The position numbers and the translations under genes were made by a program. From assembly GCF_900178005.1 (NCBI RefSeq), contig NZ_FXBS01000006.1:124001-188000 (forward strand): a DNA stretch of 64,000 nt, given 5' to 3'. Source of the DNA: Tuberibacillus sp. Marseille-P3662. GTDB taxonomy: Bacteria; Bacillota; Bacilli; Bacillales; Sporolactobacillaceae. Every line of letters begins with the position of its first letter. Position 1 is the first letter of the stretch. The notes beneath the pieces were generated by a model. That model saw only the letters and a list, made by a program, of their open reading frames with translations. It was not told where the DNA came from and did no database searches. Below, in pieces: positions 44,647-53,734 of this stretch.

Positions 44647-45831
44647 ATGAGTGATTTTATTTATCTACCTCAACAGGATGGATCCACGTATAAATATGAA
44701 TTGTCACAAACTGAGGCATTGTCAAAACCTTCTCAGAAGACCTTCGATTCTCGTGTGGCCTATTCGGCGGCCCATGTCGTGGCCAATCCGTTTGGAACTA
44801 CTGATCCTGTCAGACAACCAGTCATTGACTGGGAGCAAACGATGCAATATCGACATTACCTCTGGTCACTTGGATTGTCGGTAGCTGAAGCCATGGACAC
44901 AGCGCAGAGAGGCATGGGTTTGCAATGGCAACATGCAAAAGAACTTATCACTCGATCGGTCAAAGAAGCGAAAAGTGTTAATGGTAACATTGCTAGCGGT
45001 GCAGGTACTGATCATCTCGAACCGGATCCATCTGTTACTTTAGAGGATGTTGTGAATGCATACGAAGAGCAAGTCGCACATGTCGAAGGGGCCGGAAGTA
45101 AGGTTATATTAATGGCGAGCCGAGCGCTTGCATCATGTGCTAAATCTCCGGAGGACTATGAATATGTCTACGGAAAAATTCTTGATCAAGTCTCACAGCC
45201 AATTACTTTACATTGGCTAGGAGATATGTTTGATCCTAATTTAGCAGGATATTGGGGTTATGACGACTTAGATGAAGCGATGGATGTTTGCCTCCGCATT
45301 ATTCATACGCATGCTAATAAAATTGAAGGCATCAAAATATCATTACTGGACGATCAAAAAGAAATTAAAATGCGCCGGCGGTTGCCGGAAAGTGTTCGGA
45401 TGTACACTGGAGATGACTTTAATTATCCATCCTTGATTGAAGGTGATGAGCAAGGTTACAGTCATGCGCTACTAGGCATTTTTGATGCGATCGCACCCGC
45501 TGCGGCTTCTGCCTTGCATGACTTGGACGAAGGAAAGATCGGAACGTTCCGTGAAACATTAGATCGCACAGTTCCGCTTGCTCGTCACATTTTTCAGAAG
45601 CCTACTTATGCCTACAAAACGGGCGTGGTGTTCTTAGCTTATTTAAATGGTCATCAATCTCATTTTCGGATGATAGCAGGAACGGAAAGTGCCCGTTCTA
45701 TTCTTCATCTGACTGAACTCTTTGAACTTGCCGACCAAGCCCATGTACTAACTAATCCGGAACGGGCTATCGAAAGGATGAAGCCAATCCTACAACTGGC
45801 CGGTATTGAGCAAACGGAGGCTGTGAAATGA
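44647..45831 (+). CDS. DUF993 protein (dihydrodipicolinate synthase-like)
   Basis: 394 residues from the second ATG, 8 bases after AAAGGAGG; an ATG six bases earlier is too close to it. The chain resembles the DUF993 family, often labelled dihydrodipicolinate synthase-like: PVIDWEQTMQYRHYLWSLGL near residue 60, GLQWQHAKELI, SGAGTDHLEP near 118, QPITLHWLGDMFDPNLAGYW near 187, IKISLLDDQKEIKMRRRLP near 235, YTGDDFNYPSLIEGDEQGYS near 262. The lysine of IKISLLDD may be a Schiff-base residue, as in class I aldolases. Reaction not established. Overlaps the next gene by four bases (ATGA). Confidence 0.75.
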   Translation: MSDFIYLPQQDGSTYKYELSQTEALSKPSQKTFDSRVAYSAAHVVANPFGTTDPVRQPVIDWEQTMQYRHYLWSLGLSVAEAMDTAQRGMGLQWQHAKELITRSVKEAKSVNGNIASGAGTDHLEPDPSVTLEDVVNAYEEQVAHVEGAGSKVILMASRALASCAKSPEDYEYVYGKILDQVSQPITLHWLGDMFDPNLAGYWGYDDLDEAMDVCLRIIHTHANKIEGIKISLLDDQKEIKMRRRLPESVRMYTGDDFNYPSLIEGDEQGYSHALLGIFDAIAPAAASALHDLDEGKIGTFRETLDRTVPLARHIFQKPTYAYKTGVVFLAYLNGHQSHFRMIAGTESARSILHLTELFELADQAHVLTNPERAIERMKPILQLAGIEQTEAVK

Positions 45832-46643
45832 GTGTAGATGTCAATAGAATCAGTTTAAATCAGATTACGACAGAAAGTTGGTCATTGAAGGAAGCGATCG
45901 ACGGCTGTGTTCGTCATGATATTCCGACGATTTCCGTCTGGCGTCATAAAATCGCTGAATTTGGTTTGAAAGAAAGTAAGCACATGATTGAGGCATCAGG
46001 CCTTGGCGTCTCAAGTGTTTGTCGAGGAGGGATGTTTCCAGCGCCCACGATTTCAGAACGAAGAGAACGCATCGATGATAATAAACGAGCGATCGAAGAA
46101 GCCGCTGAATTAGGGAGTGACGTGCTCGTCCTTGTCTGCGGGCCAGCTCCAAAGAAAGATTTGCAGGAAGGTCGTCGATGGGTGCAGGAAGGCATTGAAT
46201 CGTTAATCCCGTTTGCCGAACAGCACAATGTCAAGTTAGGCATTGAACCGCTACATCCCATGTATGCCGCCGATAGATCGGTCATCACAACGCTGGGTGA
46301 AGCTAATGCCTTGCAACAATCATTGGAATCCCCACAGGTGGGAGTCATTGTCGATGTGTTTCATGTCTGGTGGGATCCCTTCTTATATGAAGCAATAGAA
46401 CGTGCCAAGGGACATATCCTAGGGTTTCATGTGTCGGATTGGAGAGTCCCTCTGCCTGATATCTTTAAAGGGCGCTCGATGATGGGGGATGGTGTTATTG
46501 ATATCCCGCGTATTAGGCAAGCGGTTGAAATAAATGGCTATTACGGACCGATCGAGGTCGAAGTTATTAATCAGGCCATTTGGGATAGGCCTGGGGATGA
46601 GACATTGCAGCTGATGAAAGAACGCTTCGCCCAGCATGTATAG
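45828..46643 (+). CDS. Sugar phosphate isomerase/epimerase-type TIM-barrel protein
   Basis: 271 residues, AP-endonuclease-2/xylose-isomerase-like barrel. CRGGMFPAPTISERRERIDD near residue 65, EAAELGSDVLVLVCGPAP near 88, the metal-binding glutamate in GIEPLHPMYAADRSVI near 143, DVFHVWWDP near 180, HVSDWRVPLPDIFKGRSMMG near 203, and a final IEVEVINQAIWD near 244. Metal-dependent isomerase or epimerase for a sugar or keto sugar; substrate unknown. Overlap with the DUF993 gene shows they work together. A weak terminator follows before the next dehydrogenase. Confidence 0.88.
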   Translation: MSVDVNRISLNQITTESWSLKEAIDGCVRHDIPTISVWRHKIAEFGLKESKHMIEASGLGVSSVCRGGMFPAPTISERRERIDDNKRAIEEAAELGSDVLVLVCGPAPKKDLQEGRRWVQEGIESLIPFAEQHNVKLGIEPLHPMYAADRSVITTLGEANALQQSLESPQVGVIVDVFHVWWDPFLYEAIERAKGHILGFHVSDWRVPLPDIFKGRSMMGDGVIDIPRIRQAVEINGYYGPIEVEVINQAIWDRPGDETLQLMKERFAQHV

Positions 46644-46652
46644 CTATTTCGG

Positions 46653-46690
46653 GAACGGGGCGGTCAGTTGCTCCGTTCTCTTTTACTTTT
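46653..46690 (+). terminator. Possible attenuating terminator inside the block
   Basis: GAACGGGGC at 46653-46661 pairs with GCTCCGTTC at 46670-46678 (one wobble), followed by TCTTTTACTTTT. It divides the first three genes from the last two and may set their ratio. Confidence 0.55.
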
Positions 46691-46712
46691 CTAAACAAGA
46701 GAGAAGGATTTG

Positions 46713-47801
46713 ATGACTAACAAAACAAAGCCAACAGATCATACGCAATTTGAACCCAATCATCATCAGGAGGTGCCTGTTGAAGATGATCAGCTCTTTA
46801 TTGCAGTATCCGGTCTAGAACATGGCCACATCTATAGTATGTGTCAAGGGATGAAAGCTGCAGGAGCAACCATTTGTTGGGTTTGGGATGAAGATCCAGA
46901 GAAAATAACAGCCTTCCAGAAGACGTTCCCTGAGGCCAGTCATGCCGCTTCTCTGTCCCAAATTTTAGATGATGAGAAGGTACAGATGGTGGCAAGTGCT
47001 GCTGTCCCCTCAGAACGCTGTGAAATAGGAATAAAAGTTTTGGACGCTGGGAAACACTTTTTTTCAGCAAAAACGCCCTTTACGACAATAGAGCAGTTGA
47101 TACGAGCTGAACAGAAGGTAAATGAAACAGGACTTCTTTGGGCTGTTTTTTATAGTGAGCGGTTGCAGGTTGAATGCGCAGGTTTTGCGGAACAACTGAT
47201 TCAAAAGGGTGCAATCGGTGATGTTGTGCAAGTTCTGGGCACGGGTCCACACCGATTGAATATTCATCAGCGGCCAGATTGGTTTTTTTGGAAAGAAAAA
47301 TATGGTGGTATTGTTTGTGATATTGGCAGTCACCAAATTGAGCAATTCCTCTGGTTTGCAGGTGCAAAAGATGCAAAAATCTTGAGCAGTACGGTTATGA
47401 ATATGTCCCATCCTGACACCCCTGAATTTGAAGCTTACGGGGATGCTCATTTAATAGCTGACAACGGAACGATACATTACTTTCGAGTTGATTGGTTCAC
47501 TCCGGACGGGTTAAGTAATTGGGGGGATGGGCGCACGGTGATACTTGGAACAGACGGATACATTGAACTGCGTAAATATGTTGATATTGCTGATCAGTCT
47601 GAAGGGGAGCGTTTATATTTAGTGAATCATGGTGGAGAGCGCATGTACAATGTCAAAGGTCAAGTCGGTTATCCTTATTTTTACCGGTTAGCACATGATG
47701 TCCTTGAACATACATCGACCGCTATGTCTCAAAAACATACTTTTAAAGCAGCTGAACTTTGTTTATTGGCCCAAGAACAAGCAACGACTATCAGGCGATA
47801 A
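46713..47801 (+). CDS. Gfo/Idh/MocA-family dehydrogenase B
   Basis: 362 residues from the ATG; a TTG three bases earlier is less likely. After a hydrophilic N-tail of about 30 residues comes the Rossmann start FIAVSGLEHGHIYSMCQGMK. At the EKP position it has FFSAKTPFTT. Further boxes: VFYSERLQVECAGFAEQLI, GGIVCDIGSHQIEQFLWFA near 185, DWFTPDGLSNWGDGRTVILG near 255. It is the paralogue of the partial gene at the left window edge. Redox enzyme for a sugar or polyol; both share the K-T-P variant. The next gene starts 13 bases after its stop. Confidence 0.88.
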   Translation: MTNKTKPTDHTQFEPNHHQEVPVEDDQLFIAVSGLEHGHIYSMCQGMKAAGATICWVWDEDPEKITAFQKTFPEASHAASLSQILDDEKVQMVASAAVPSERCEIGIKVLDAGKHFFSAKTPFTTIEQLIRAEQKVNETGLLWAVFYSERLQVECAGFAEQLIQKGAIGDVVQVLGTGPHRLNIHQRPDWFFWKEKYGGIVCDIGSHQIEQFLWFAGAKDAKILSSTVMNMSHPDTPEFEAYGDAHLIADNGTIHYFRVDWFTPDGLSNWGDGRTVILGTDGYIELRKYVDIADQSEGERLYLVNHGGERMYNVKGQVGYPYFYRLAHDVLEHTSTAMSQKHTFKAAELCLLAQEQATTIRR

Positions 47802-47814
47802 GGAGATGGAAATC

Positions 47815-49005
47815 ATGAAGGAAACATGCGGGATTGTATTAGTGGGAATGGCAGGTTATGGTGAAAAATATTTGAATACACTTGATGGACAAAAGAGATT
47901 TTCCTGGATTAATGGCATCGTAGATATTCATCCAGAGCGGAGCGCTTATCTTGATAAAATTAGGTCGCACAATATTCCTATCTACGATTCACTAGAATCC
48001 TTTTATGAGGTGGATACGGCTGATTTGGCAATCATTTCAACCCCGATTCACTTACATGCTCAACAGGCTATAACTGCGATGGAGAACGGAAGTCATGTCC
48101 TTTGTGAGAAGCCAATGACGGGATCTTTAGAGGAAGCAGAGCACATGCGTCAAGTACGAGATCGCACGGGACGCTTTGTAGCCATCGGATTTAATTGGTC
48201 GTTTAGTGATTCAGTACATGAATGGAAACAAGATATTCAGCAAGGCTTGTTTGGTGCCCCGATTCGTGGACGGACAATTGTGCTTTGGCCTAGGGATGAA
48301 GCTTATTATAATCGTTCCAACTGGGCAGGCAAATGTTACGGTCCAAATGGGGAACCCATTTTCGATAGTATCGCTAATAATGCCACTTCTCACTTTTTTC
48401 ATCACTTACTTTATGCATTGGGAGATACGGTGGAGCATAGCGCCAAGCTTCATTCTTTAACAACAGAACTGTACCGGGCCAACCCAATTGAAACGTTTGA
48501 CACTTGTGCCATCCGAGCCAAGACAGACCAAGATATAGAACTTATGTTTTTAGCCTCTCATGCTGTTAACAGGAAGCATGGACCGCAATTCGAGATGGTA
48601 TTTGAAAGAGCAACCATTTATTATAATGCAGGTGGAAATATGAAAGCGGTTTGGTTAGATGGTACAGAAAAGAGCTACGGCGATCCTGAATCAGAGCATA
48701 TGCATAAGTTGGATGTTTGTATACAGGCCATTTTGCAGGGGGATAGTGATATTCGCTGTGGTATAGAAGCCGCTTACTCACATTTACTTGGTATTAAGAG
48801 TATGCATGAAGCTGTGCCAGACATACCCTTTTTCCCGCCAGACCGTGTGAAGAGAGATTCTGAAACAATGGTGACCTACGTCCCCGGGTTGGCTGAAACA
48901 CTTATGGAATGTTACCAAGAACACACCCTCCCAGGGGAATCAAACTGTTCTTGGGCATATACGGGTCAAACGACTGATGTTCCTGATGAAGACTATCCTT
49001 ACTAG
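47815..49005 (+). CDS. Gfo/Idh/MocA-family dehydrogenase C
   Basis: 396 residues from the ATG 9 bases after AAGGAG; the long upstream extension overlaps the previous gene in another frame and is not used. IVLVGMAGYGEKYLNTLDG is the nucleotide-binding start, STPIHLHAQQAI near residue 77, GSHVLCEKPMTGSLEEAEHM with the usual EKP near 92-111, IGFNWSFSDSVHEWKQDI near 122, and NNATSHFFHHLLYALGDTVE near 190. It differs from dehydrogenases A and B in sequence, so the block encodes three distinct enzymes, perhaps acting on successive intermediates. Last gene of the block. Confidence 0.88.
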   Translation: MKETCGIVLVGMAGYGEKYLNTLDGQKRFSWINGIVDIHPERSAYLDKIRSHNIPIYDSLESFYEVDTADLAIISTPIHLHAQQAITAMENGSHVLCEKPMTGSLEEAEHMRQVRDRTGRFVAIGFNWSFSDSVHEWKQDIQQGLFGAPIRGRTIVLWPRDEAYYNRSNWAGKCYGPNGEPIFDSIANNATSHFFHHLLYALGDTVEHSAKLHSLTTELYRANPIETFDTCAIRAKTDQDIELMFLASHAVNRKHGPQFEMVFERATIYYNAGGNMKAVWLDGTEKSYGDPESEHMHKLDVCIQAILQGDSDIRCGIEAAYSHLLGIKSMHEAVPDIPFFPPDRVKRDSETMVTYVPGLAETLMECYQEHTLPGESNCSWAYTGQTTDVPDEDYPY

Positions 49006-49099
49006 ATAGAGAGAGCCCTTTCATTTACAAATGAGATTAAATTCACATCTTTATTTCTGAAATTGAGACTTAAATTCTGTTTTTAATAAGACTCAAAAC

Positions 49100-49114
49100 T
49101 TGGAAGCGCTTAAA
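49100..49114 (+). promoter_or_regulatory. cre-like site before the TRAP transporter
   Basis: TTGGAAGCGCTTAAA fits the cre consensus except the penultimate base, 93 bases before the dctP-type start. Confidence 0.5.
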
Positions 49115-49206
49115 ATAAAGATAATCAAAAACACTAATCAGATGACCTTATGAATCAATGAATATCTCAAAGTTATCTATGAAGATAAATTGAAAGGGGT
49201 TACAAC

Positions 49207-50238
49207 ATGGGTGTAAAGTACCTGATAAAATGCGGTCTAGTTGCAGCGGTGATATCGGCATTACTATTAACGGGAGCTTGTTCAGGTGCAGAAACGGTGA
49301 CTGGGAATGAAGTTTCGGCGAAAGAAACCAAAACATTGACATTAGCTCATATTCATAATGATGCAAGTCCTGTCTATCATAGTTTAGAAGCATTCGCAGA
49401 TAAGGTAGAAGAAAAAACGAATGGAAGTGTTCAAATAAAAATTTATGCTGAAGGTGTTTTAGGTGGGGAAACTAAAGTTATGGAGCTTGTGCAAAGCGGC
49501 GTCATTGATATGACAAAAGTCAACGGTGGCGTGGTGTCCAAGTTTGATAACCAGTTCTCGGTATTTAGTCTTCCATACATTTTCCGAAACAAGAAGCATT
49601 TTCGCAGTTTTATGGAAACGGATACAGTTAAACAAATGTATAAAGGGTTGGAGGATGCCGGACTACGTGGCATTACGTATTATGATGCTGGTGCCCGGAG
49701 TTTTTATACTAGGAACAAGAAAATTAAAACTCCTGAGGACTTAAAGGGTCTTAAAATTCGGGTCATGAAAGATGTGACGTCGATTGAAACCATGGAGATG
49801 CTTGGTGCTGCACCAACGCCAATGTCTGCAACGGAAGTATATACGAGTCTACAACAAGGGATTATTGATGGGGCAGAGAGTAGTCCAATCGCTTTAACGG
49901 ATGCTAATCACGGGGAGGTTGCTAAACAATTTTCCTTTGATGAACATACAAGAATTCCGGATTTCCTTATTATGAGTGACGCTTCTTGGGATAAGTTAAG
50001 CGAGTCAGAACAACAGGCGTTGCTAGAAGCAGGAAAGGAAACGACGAAGGATCATAACAAGCGTTGGGATAAGATGATTGAAAAAAGTATCAAACAAGCT
50101 AAAGAGGAAATGGGTGTAGAATTTTCGCATCCTGATCAAGCACCTTTTCGTAAAAAAGTGCAGCCGCTGATTGAAGAACGTCGGAAAAACAATCCTGAAA
50201 TAGACCGGTTGTTAGATAAGATTGAAGCTTTACAATAA
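49207..50238 (+). CDS. TRAP transporter solute-binding subunit (DctP type)
   Basis: 343 residues, lipoprotein with the lipid-attachment cysteine in LTGACSGAE near residue 25. GSVQIKIYAEGVLGGETKVM near 80, LKGLKIRVMKDVTSIETMEM near 180 (with the arginine that typically clamps the ligand carboxylate) and SATEVYTSLQQGIIDGAESS near 205 are DctP marks. Such proteins bind organic acids, including uronates and aldonates. The neighbourhood (pectin and uronate genes) favours a sugar acid; unproven. First of three transporter genes. Confidence 0.93.
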   Translation: MGVKYLIKCGLVAAVISALLLTGACSGAETVTGNEVSAKETKTLTLAHIHNDASPVYHSLEAFADKVEEKTNGSVQIKIYAEGVLGGETKVMELVQSGVIDMTKVNGGVVSKFDNQFSVFSLPYIFRNKKHFRSFMETDTVKQMYKGLEDAGLRGITYYDAGARSFYTRNKKIKTPEDLKGLKIRVMKDVTSIETMEMLGAAPTPMSATEVYTSLQQGIIDGAESSPIALTDANHGEVAKQFSFDEHTRIPDFLIMSDASWDKLSESEQQALLEAGKETTKDHNKRWDKMIEKSIKQAKEEMGVEFSHPDQAPFRKKVQPLIEERRKNNPEIDRLLDKIEALQ

Positions 50239-50261
50239 AGGTTGGATAGGGGGACATTACT

Positions 50262-50768
50262 TTGAATCAAGTAAAACGCTGGTTAGATCTAATGCTATTA
50301 ACAGTAGCTAGTATTCTCATTATATTTCTAGTTGTAGGCGCTATATGGCAGGTGTTTACACGCTTTGTCCTTCAGGACCCAAGTATTATGACTCAAGAAG
50401 TGTTGCGATTCTCTTTGATTTGGATCGCGGTCATCGGATCTACTTATGCATTTGGTCAAGATGAACATTTAGCATTAACCTTTCTAAGAGACAAAATAAA
50501 AGGTCAAGCTCATAAGAGACTGCGCTGGTTCATTGATCTAATGGTTATTGCATTCGCATTATTTGTATTAGTGATCGGCGGATTTACAATTTCGAATGCG
50601 ACAATGGCGGAGTTATCTCCTATACTAAGCATTCCAATGGGGTTGATCTATGGTGTTTTACCTGTTTGTGGTATTATCATCATTTATTATCAAATTATAA
50701 ATATGACAAAACGTCAAGAAGTCGAAGCATTAAGTGTGCTTGAAAAGGGTGAGCATGAATGGATGTAA
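50262..50768 (+). CDS. TRAP transporter small membrane subunit (DctQ type)
   Basis: 168 residues, four hydrophobic helices (about 10-32, 45-63, 87-108, 122-145). LVVGAIWQVFTRFVLQDPSI and EVLRFSLIWIAVIGSTYAFG near 45-64 followed by EHLALTFLRDKI are standard DctQ features. Start is TTG. Its end overlaps the large subunit by 10 bases. Confidence 0.92.
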   Translation: MNQVKRWLDLMLLTVASILIIFLVVGAIWQVFTRFVLQDPSIMTQEVLRFSLIWIAVIGSTYAFGQDEHLALTFLRDKIKGQAHKRLRWFIDLMVIAFALFVLVIGGFTISNATMAELSPILSIPMGLIYGVLPVCGIIIIYYQIINMTKRQEVEALSVLEKGEHEWM

Positions 50769-52066
50769 CCGTTTGGACGGGGATTGTATTATTTGGACTA
50801 TTTTTCTTATTTCTTTTTATCGGTGTACCGATTTCTGTCAGTATTGCTGTGGCAGCTTTTGCGGCAGCATTGATCGTGTTGCCGATGACACCTTCTTTGC
50901 TGGCTATCTCCCAGCAGTTGATTACAGGTGTGGATAGCACAGTGCTTTTAGCCCTTGTTTTCTTCATGCTTGCTGGAAGTATTATGAATAATGGTGGGAT
51001 TGCCGACCGTCTAATTAATTTAGCAAAACTATTCGGTGGACGGATGTCGGGTTCACTAGCCCATACTAATATTATCGGTAATATGCTATTCGGTGCTATA
51101 TCGGGTTCGGCTATAGCAGCAGCTGCAACGATGGGGCGGATTATGCACCCGCAGGAGAAAAAGGAAGGATACGATCCTTCTTATTCTGCAGCTGTCAATA
51201 TCGCTTCAGCTCCGACAGGCTTAATCATTCCGCCAAGCAGTACACCAATCATTTTTTCCTTACTTAGTGGCGGGACATCAATCGGCGCCTTATTTATCGC
51301 CGGCTATTTACCAGGTATCTTAATGGCAATGTTATTGATGATCGTTGCTTATATTATGGCGAAACGCGCCAACTATTCTGTTGCTAAGAAAACAAATAGT
51401 GGGGAAGCACTCAAAGTTTTTCTTCAGTCGATTCCGAGTTTGCTATTAATCATTATCGTTATTGGAGGAATAGCCGGCGGCGTTTTTACGGTCACTGAAG
51501 GTGCTGCAGTTGCTGTTTTCTATGCGGCGATCCTTAGCTTGGTCTATCGGCAGCTTAAGCTTTCTGACGTTCCAAAGATACTTAAAGAAACAGTTATCTA
51601 TTCCGGAATTATTTTGCTCCTGATTGGTGCTTCAACAGCCATGTCATGGGTGCTATCATATGCAGGTATCCCTCAGGCGATTACGGGGGCATTGCTTTCT
51701 ATAACCGATAATACATCTATCCTCCTACTCATTATGCTCTTAATTTTATTAGTGATCGGGACTTTTATGGATGTGGCACCGGCATTATTGATATTCACAC
51801 CTATTCTTTTTCCAATTGCGACACAGATGGGTATCAACCCTGTCCACTTCGGCATGATTATGACGATGGCACTGGCTATTGGTGTTACGACACCGCCAAT
51901 TGGTACCGTTCTATTTATTGGGAGCAGTGTCAGTGGTGTTCGTATTGAAAAAGTTATTCCAAAGCTTGTTGTCTTTTATATTCCGTTAGTCGTGGCTTTA
52001 ATCCTGGTTGCGTTTGTTCCGCAGATCAGTTTGTTTCTTCCGCGTTTGTTTGGATTGGTAGGATAA
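50759..52066 (+). CDS. TRAP transporter large membrane subunit (DctM type)
   Basis: 435 residues with about 12 hydrophobic segments. FMLAGSIMNNGGIADRLINL near residue 62, GNMLFGAISGSAIAAAATMG near 105, TGLIIPPSSTPIIFSLLSGG near 155, GTFMDVAPALLIFTPILFPI near 335, and TTPPIGTVLFIGSSVSG near 378 are the DctM repeats. It forms the sodium-coupled channel of the transporter with DctQ. A strong terminator follows. Confidence 0.95.
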   Translation: MDVTVWTGIVLFGLFFLFLFIGVPISVSIAVAAFAAALIVLPMTPSLLAISQQLITGVDSTVLLALVFFMLAGSIMNNGGIADRLINLAKLFGGRMSGSLAHTNIIGNMLFGAISGSAIAAAATMGRIMHPQEKKEGYDPSYSAAVNIASAPTGLIIPPSSTPIIFSLLSGGTSIGALFIAGYLPGILMAMLLMIVAYIMAKRANYSVAKKTNSGEALKVFLQSIPSLLLIIIVIGGIAGGVFTVTEGAAVAVFYAAILSLVYRQLKLSDVPKILKETVIYSGIILLLIGASTAMSWVLSYAGIPQAITGALLSITDNTSILLLIMLLILLVIGTFMDVAPALLIFTPILFPIATQMGINPVHFGMIMTMALAIGVTTPPIGTVLFIGSSVSGVRIEKVIPKLVVFYIPLVVALILVAFVPQISLFLPRLFGLVG

Positions 52067-52112
52067 ATAAAATAGTACAGCAGTGTACTATTTTATTTGT
52101 TTTTTATTTTTT
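52067..52112 (+). terminator. Terminator of the TRAP operon
   Basis: ATAAAATAGTACA at 52067-52079 pairs perfectly with TGTACTATTTTAT at 52084-52096 across four bases, with T-rich sequence following to about 52112. The stem starts one base after the stop codon. Confidence 0.85.
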
Positions 52113-52252
52113 GAAAATAATGACATTACCAACATAAAACAAGCGAATATCTTATGATTTAAAACTCTAGGAATCTATCCCAAATAAGGAGGTGACCAAA
52201 AGACCAGCAGTTTATTATAGAAATCTATAATCTAAAAGGGGAGGACAAGAGC

Positions 52253-53551
52253 ATGAAAAAAAAGACAATGTGGGTTTTGGTTGTAAGCGCTTTATCAATG
52301 GTCCTGTTTTTAAGTGGATGTAGTAGTTCGGAGAAGTCTGGAGGGCAATCAGGTGATAAAACGATTAAATTGATGTGGTGGGGATCAAAAGATCGAAATG
52401 ATATGACATCGAAGGCTATTAAGCAATTTGAGAAGGAAAATCCTAACATTAATGTGACACCTCAGTTTTCAGGTTGGGATGGGTATTGGTCGAAACTTTC
52501 AACACAAGTTGGAGGGGGGACCATACCAGATGTGATTCAGATGGATAAAAAGTATCTTCGGAACTATGCGACCCGTGGTGTTTTGAAGGATTTAAGCGGC
52601 TTAGATATTAACTTTGATGCGTTAGATTCGGGAAGTGTTAATTCAGGAAAAATTAATGAAGAATTGTATGGTATTCCGACAGGTGTGAATGCCATTACAT
52701 TAATTTATGACCCAGCGATGTTAAAAAAGGCAGGGATTACCATTGATTCAGAGAAAAGCATGTCCTGGACCGATTATGCAAATATAGCTGAGAAAATTTC
52801 GAAAAATTTACCAGATACTTACGGAACGCAAAATGAAATGGGTTGGATGGCTTTATTTAAATTTTATGCCCGTGATCACGGTGAACATTTATATATAGAG
52901 GGAGAGAACTCCGTTAAACTCGGGTTTAGTAAGCAGACGATGACTGACTGGTTTAATTATTGGTTAGACCTTCAAGAAGAAGGAGTTGCGCCGCCTGCTG
53001 AATATACAGCTTCATTTAACTGGGGTGAAATAGAAAAATTCCCAATTGTGAAAAAGAAGACACCCTTTAGTTTTGCTTTCAGCAATCAATATCCCACAAT
53101 TGAGAAATTCGCTAATCGAGATCTTAAGATGGCAATGTCTCCAAGCTTAAACAATGGGAATAAGCCTTACTTTTTAAAACCAAGTATGTATTGGTCAATT
53201 TCAAAAGATACGAAGCATCCTAAAGCTAGTGCCAAGCTTGTTAATTACCTTTTAAATAGCTCAAAGGCAGTCGAAATCATAGGTACTGATCGTGGCGTAC
53301 CAATCAACACTTCGTTCAGAAAAGAGTTAACAAAGAGTGCAACAGGTGCGAAAAAAGAAGTCATATCTTTTGTTAATCATGTTGGAGAGGTAGCAGGTGA
53401 TGCGCCTCCAGTAGATGCTTCGTCGGCAGGTCAATTAGTCGATTTGTTAAATGATATTTCCCAGAAAGTTCAATTTAAACAATTGAGTCCAAAAGAAGCA
53501 ACAAATCAATTCTTTGACAAAGCAAAGTCAGCTTTAAGTGAAGATCATTAA
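52253..53551 (+). CDS. ABC importer solute-binding lipoprotein (YesO-like)
   Basis: 432 residues. Lipobox LSGC near residue 23. LMWWGSKDRNDMTSKAIKQF near 42, GGTIPDVIQMDKKYLRNYAT near 92, GIPTGVNAITLIYDP near 142, and a late FKQLSPKEATNQFFDKAKSA. Size and neighbours (two permeases, then a family 11 rhamnogalacturonan lyase) match the yesOPQ-yesWX layout of B. subtilis, so import of unsaturated rhamnogalacturonan fragments is likely. A duplicate of its C-terminal end lies as a remnant 49 bases past the stop. Confidence 0.85.
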   Translation: MKKKTMWVLVVSALSMVLFLSGCSSSEKSGGQSGDKTIKLMWWGSKDRNDMTSKAIKQFEKENPNINVTPQFSGWDGYWSKLSTQVGGGTIPDVIQMDKKYLRNYATRGVLKDLSGLDINFDALDSGSVNSGKINEELYGIPTGVNAITLIYDPAMLKKAGITIDSEKSMSWTDYANIAEKISKNLPDTYGTQNEMGWMALFKFYARDHGEHLYIEGENSVKLGFSKQTMTDWFNYWLDLQEEGVAPPAEYTASFNWGEIEKFPIVKKKTPFSFAFSNQYPTIEKFANRDLKMAMSPSLNNGNKPYFLKPSMYWSISKDTKHPKASAKLVNYLLNSSKAVEIIGTDRGVPINTSFRKELTKSATGAKKEVISFVNHVGEVAGDAPPVDASSAGQLVDLLNDISQKVQFKQLSPKEATNQFFDKAKSALSEDH

Positions 53552-53599
53552 TCAAAGTGGTCTACTTGCTAAATAGTGATATATAGGGAGGTGTTTCCT

Positions 53600-53695
53600 T
53601 CATCCGAATATGTATTGGACAGTATTCAAGTTAACGGGAAATGCCCCCTAAAAGATGCTACTAATCAATTTATCACTGAAGCTGAATCTAGTTAA
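53600..53695 (+). pseudogene. C-terminal remnant of a solute-binding protein
   Basis: A 31-codon frame reads SSEYVLDSIQVNG, then CPLKDATNQFITEAESS and TAA. The end parallels LSPKEATNQFFDKAKSA at the end of the intact gene just upstream: same spacing of A-T-N-Q-F and charged tail. It has no start codon. A partial tandem duplication, or the last piece of a second binding-protein gene, would explain it. Confidence 0.55.
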
Positions 53696-53734
53696 AGTAG
53701 GATTGCAGATATCTTAGTCGATGATCTTAATAAG

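Noticed and set aside
47064-47450. 128-codon minus-strand frame inside dehydrogenase B
   Set aside because: Shadow of the coding strand; the plus-strand frame has the family motifs and a ribosome binding site.
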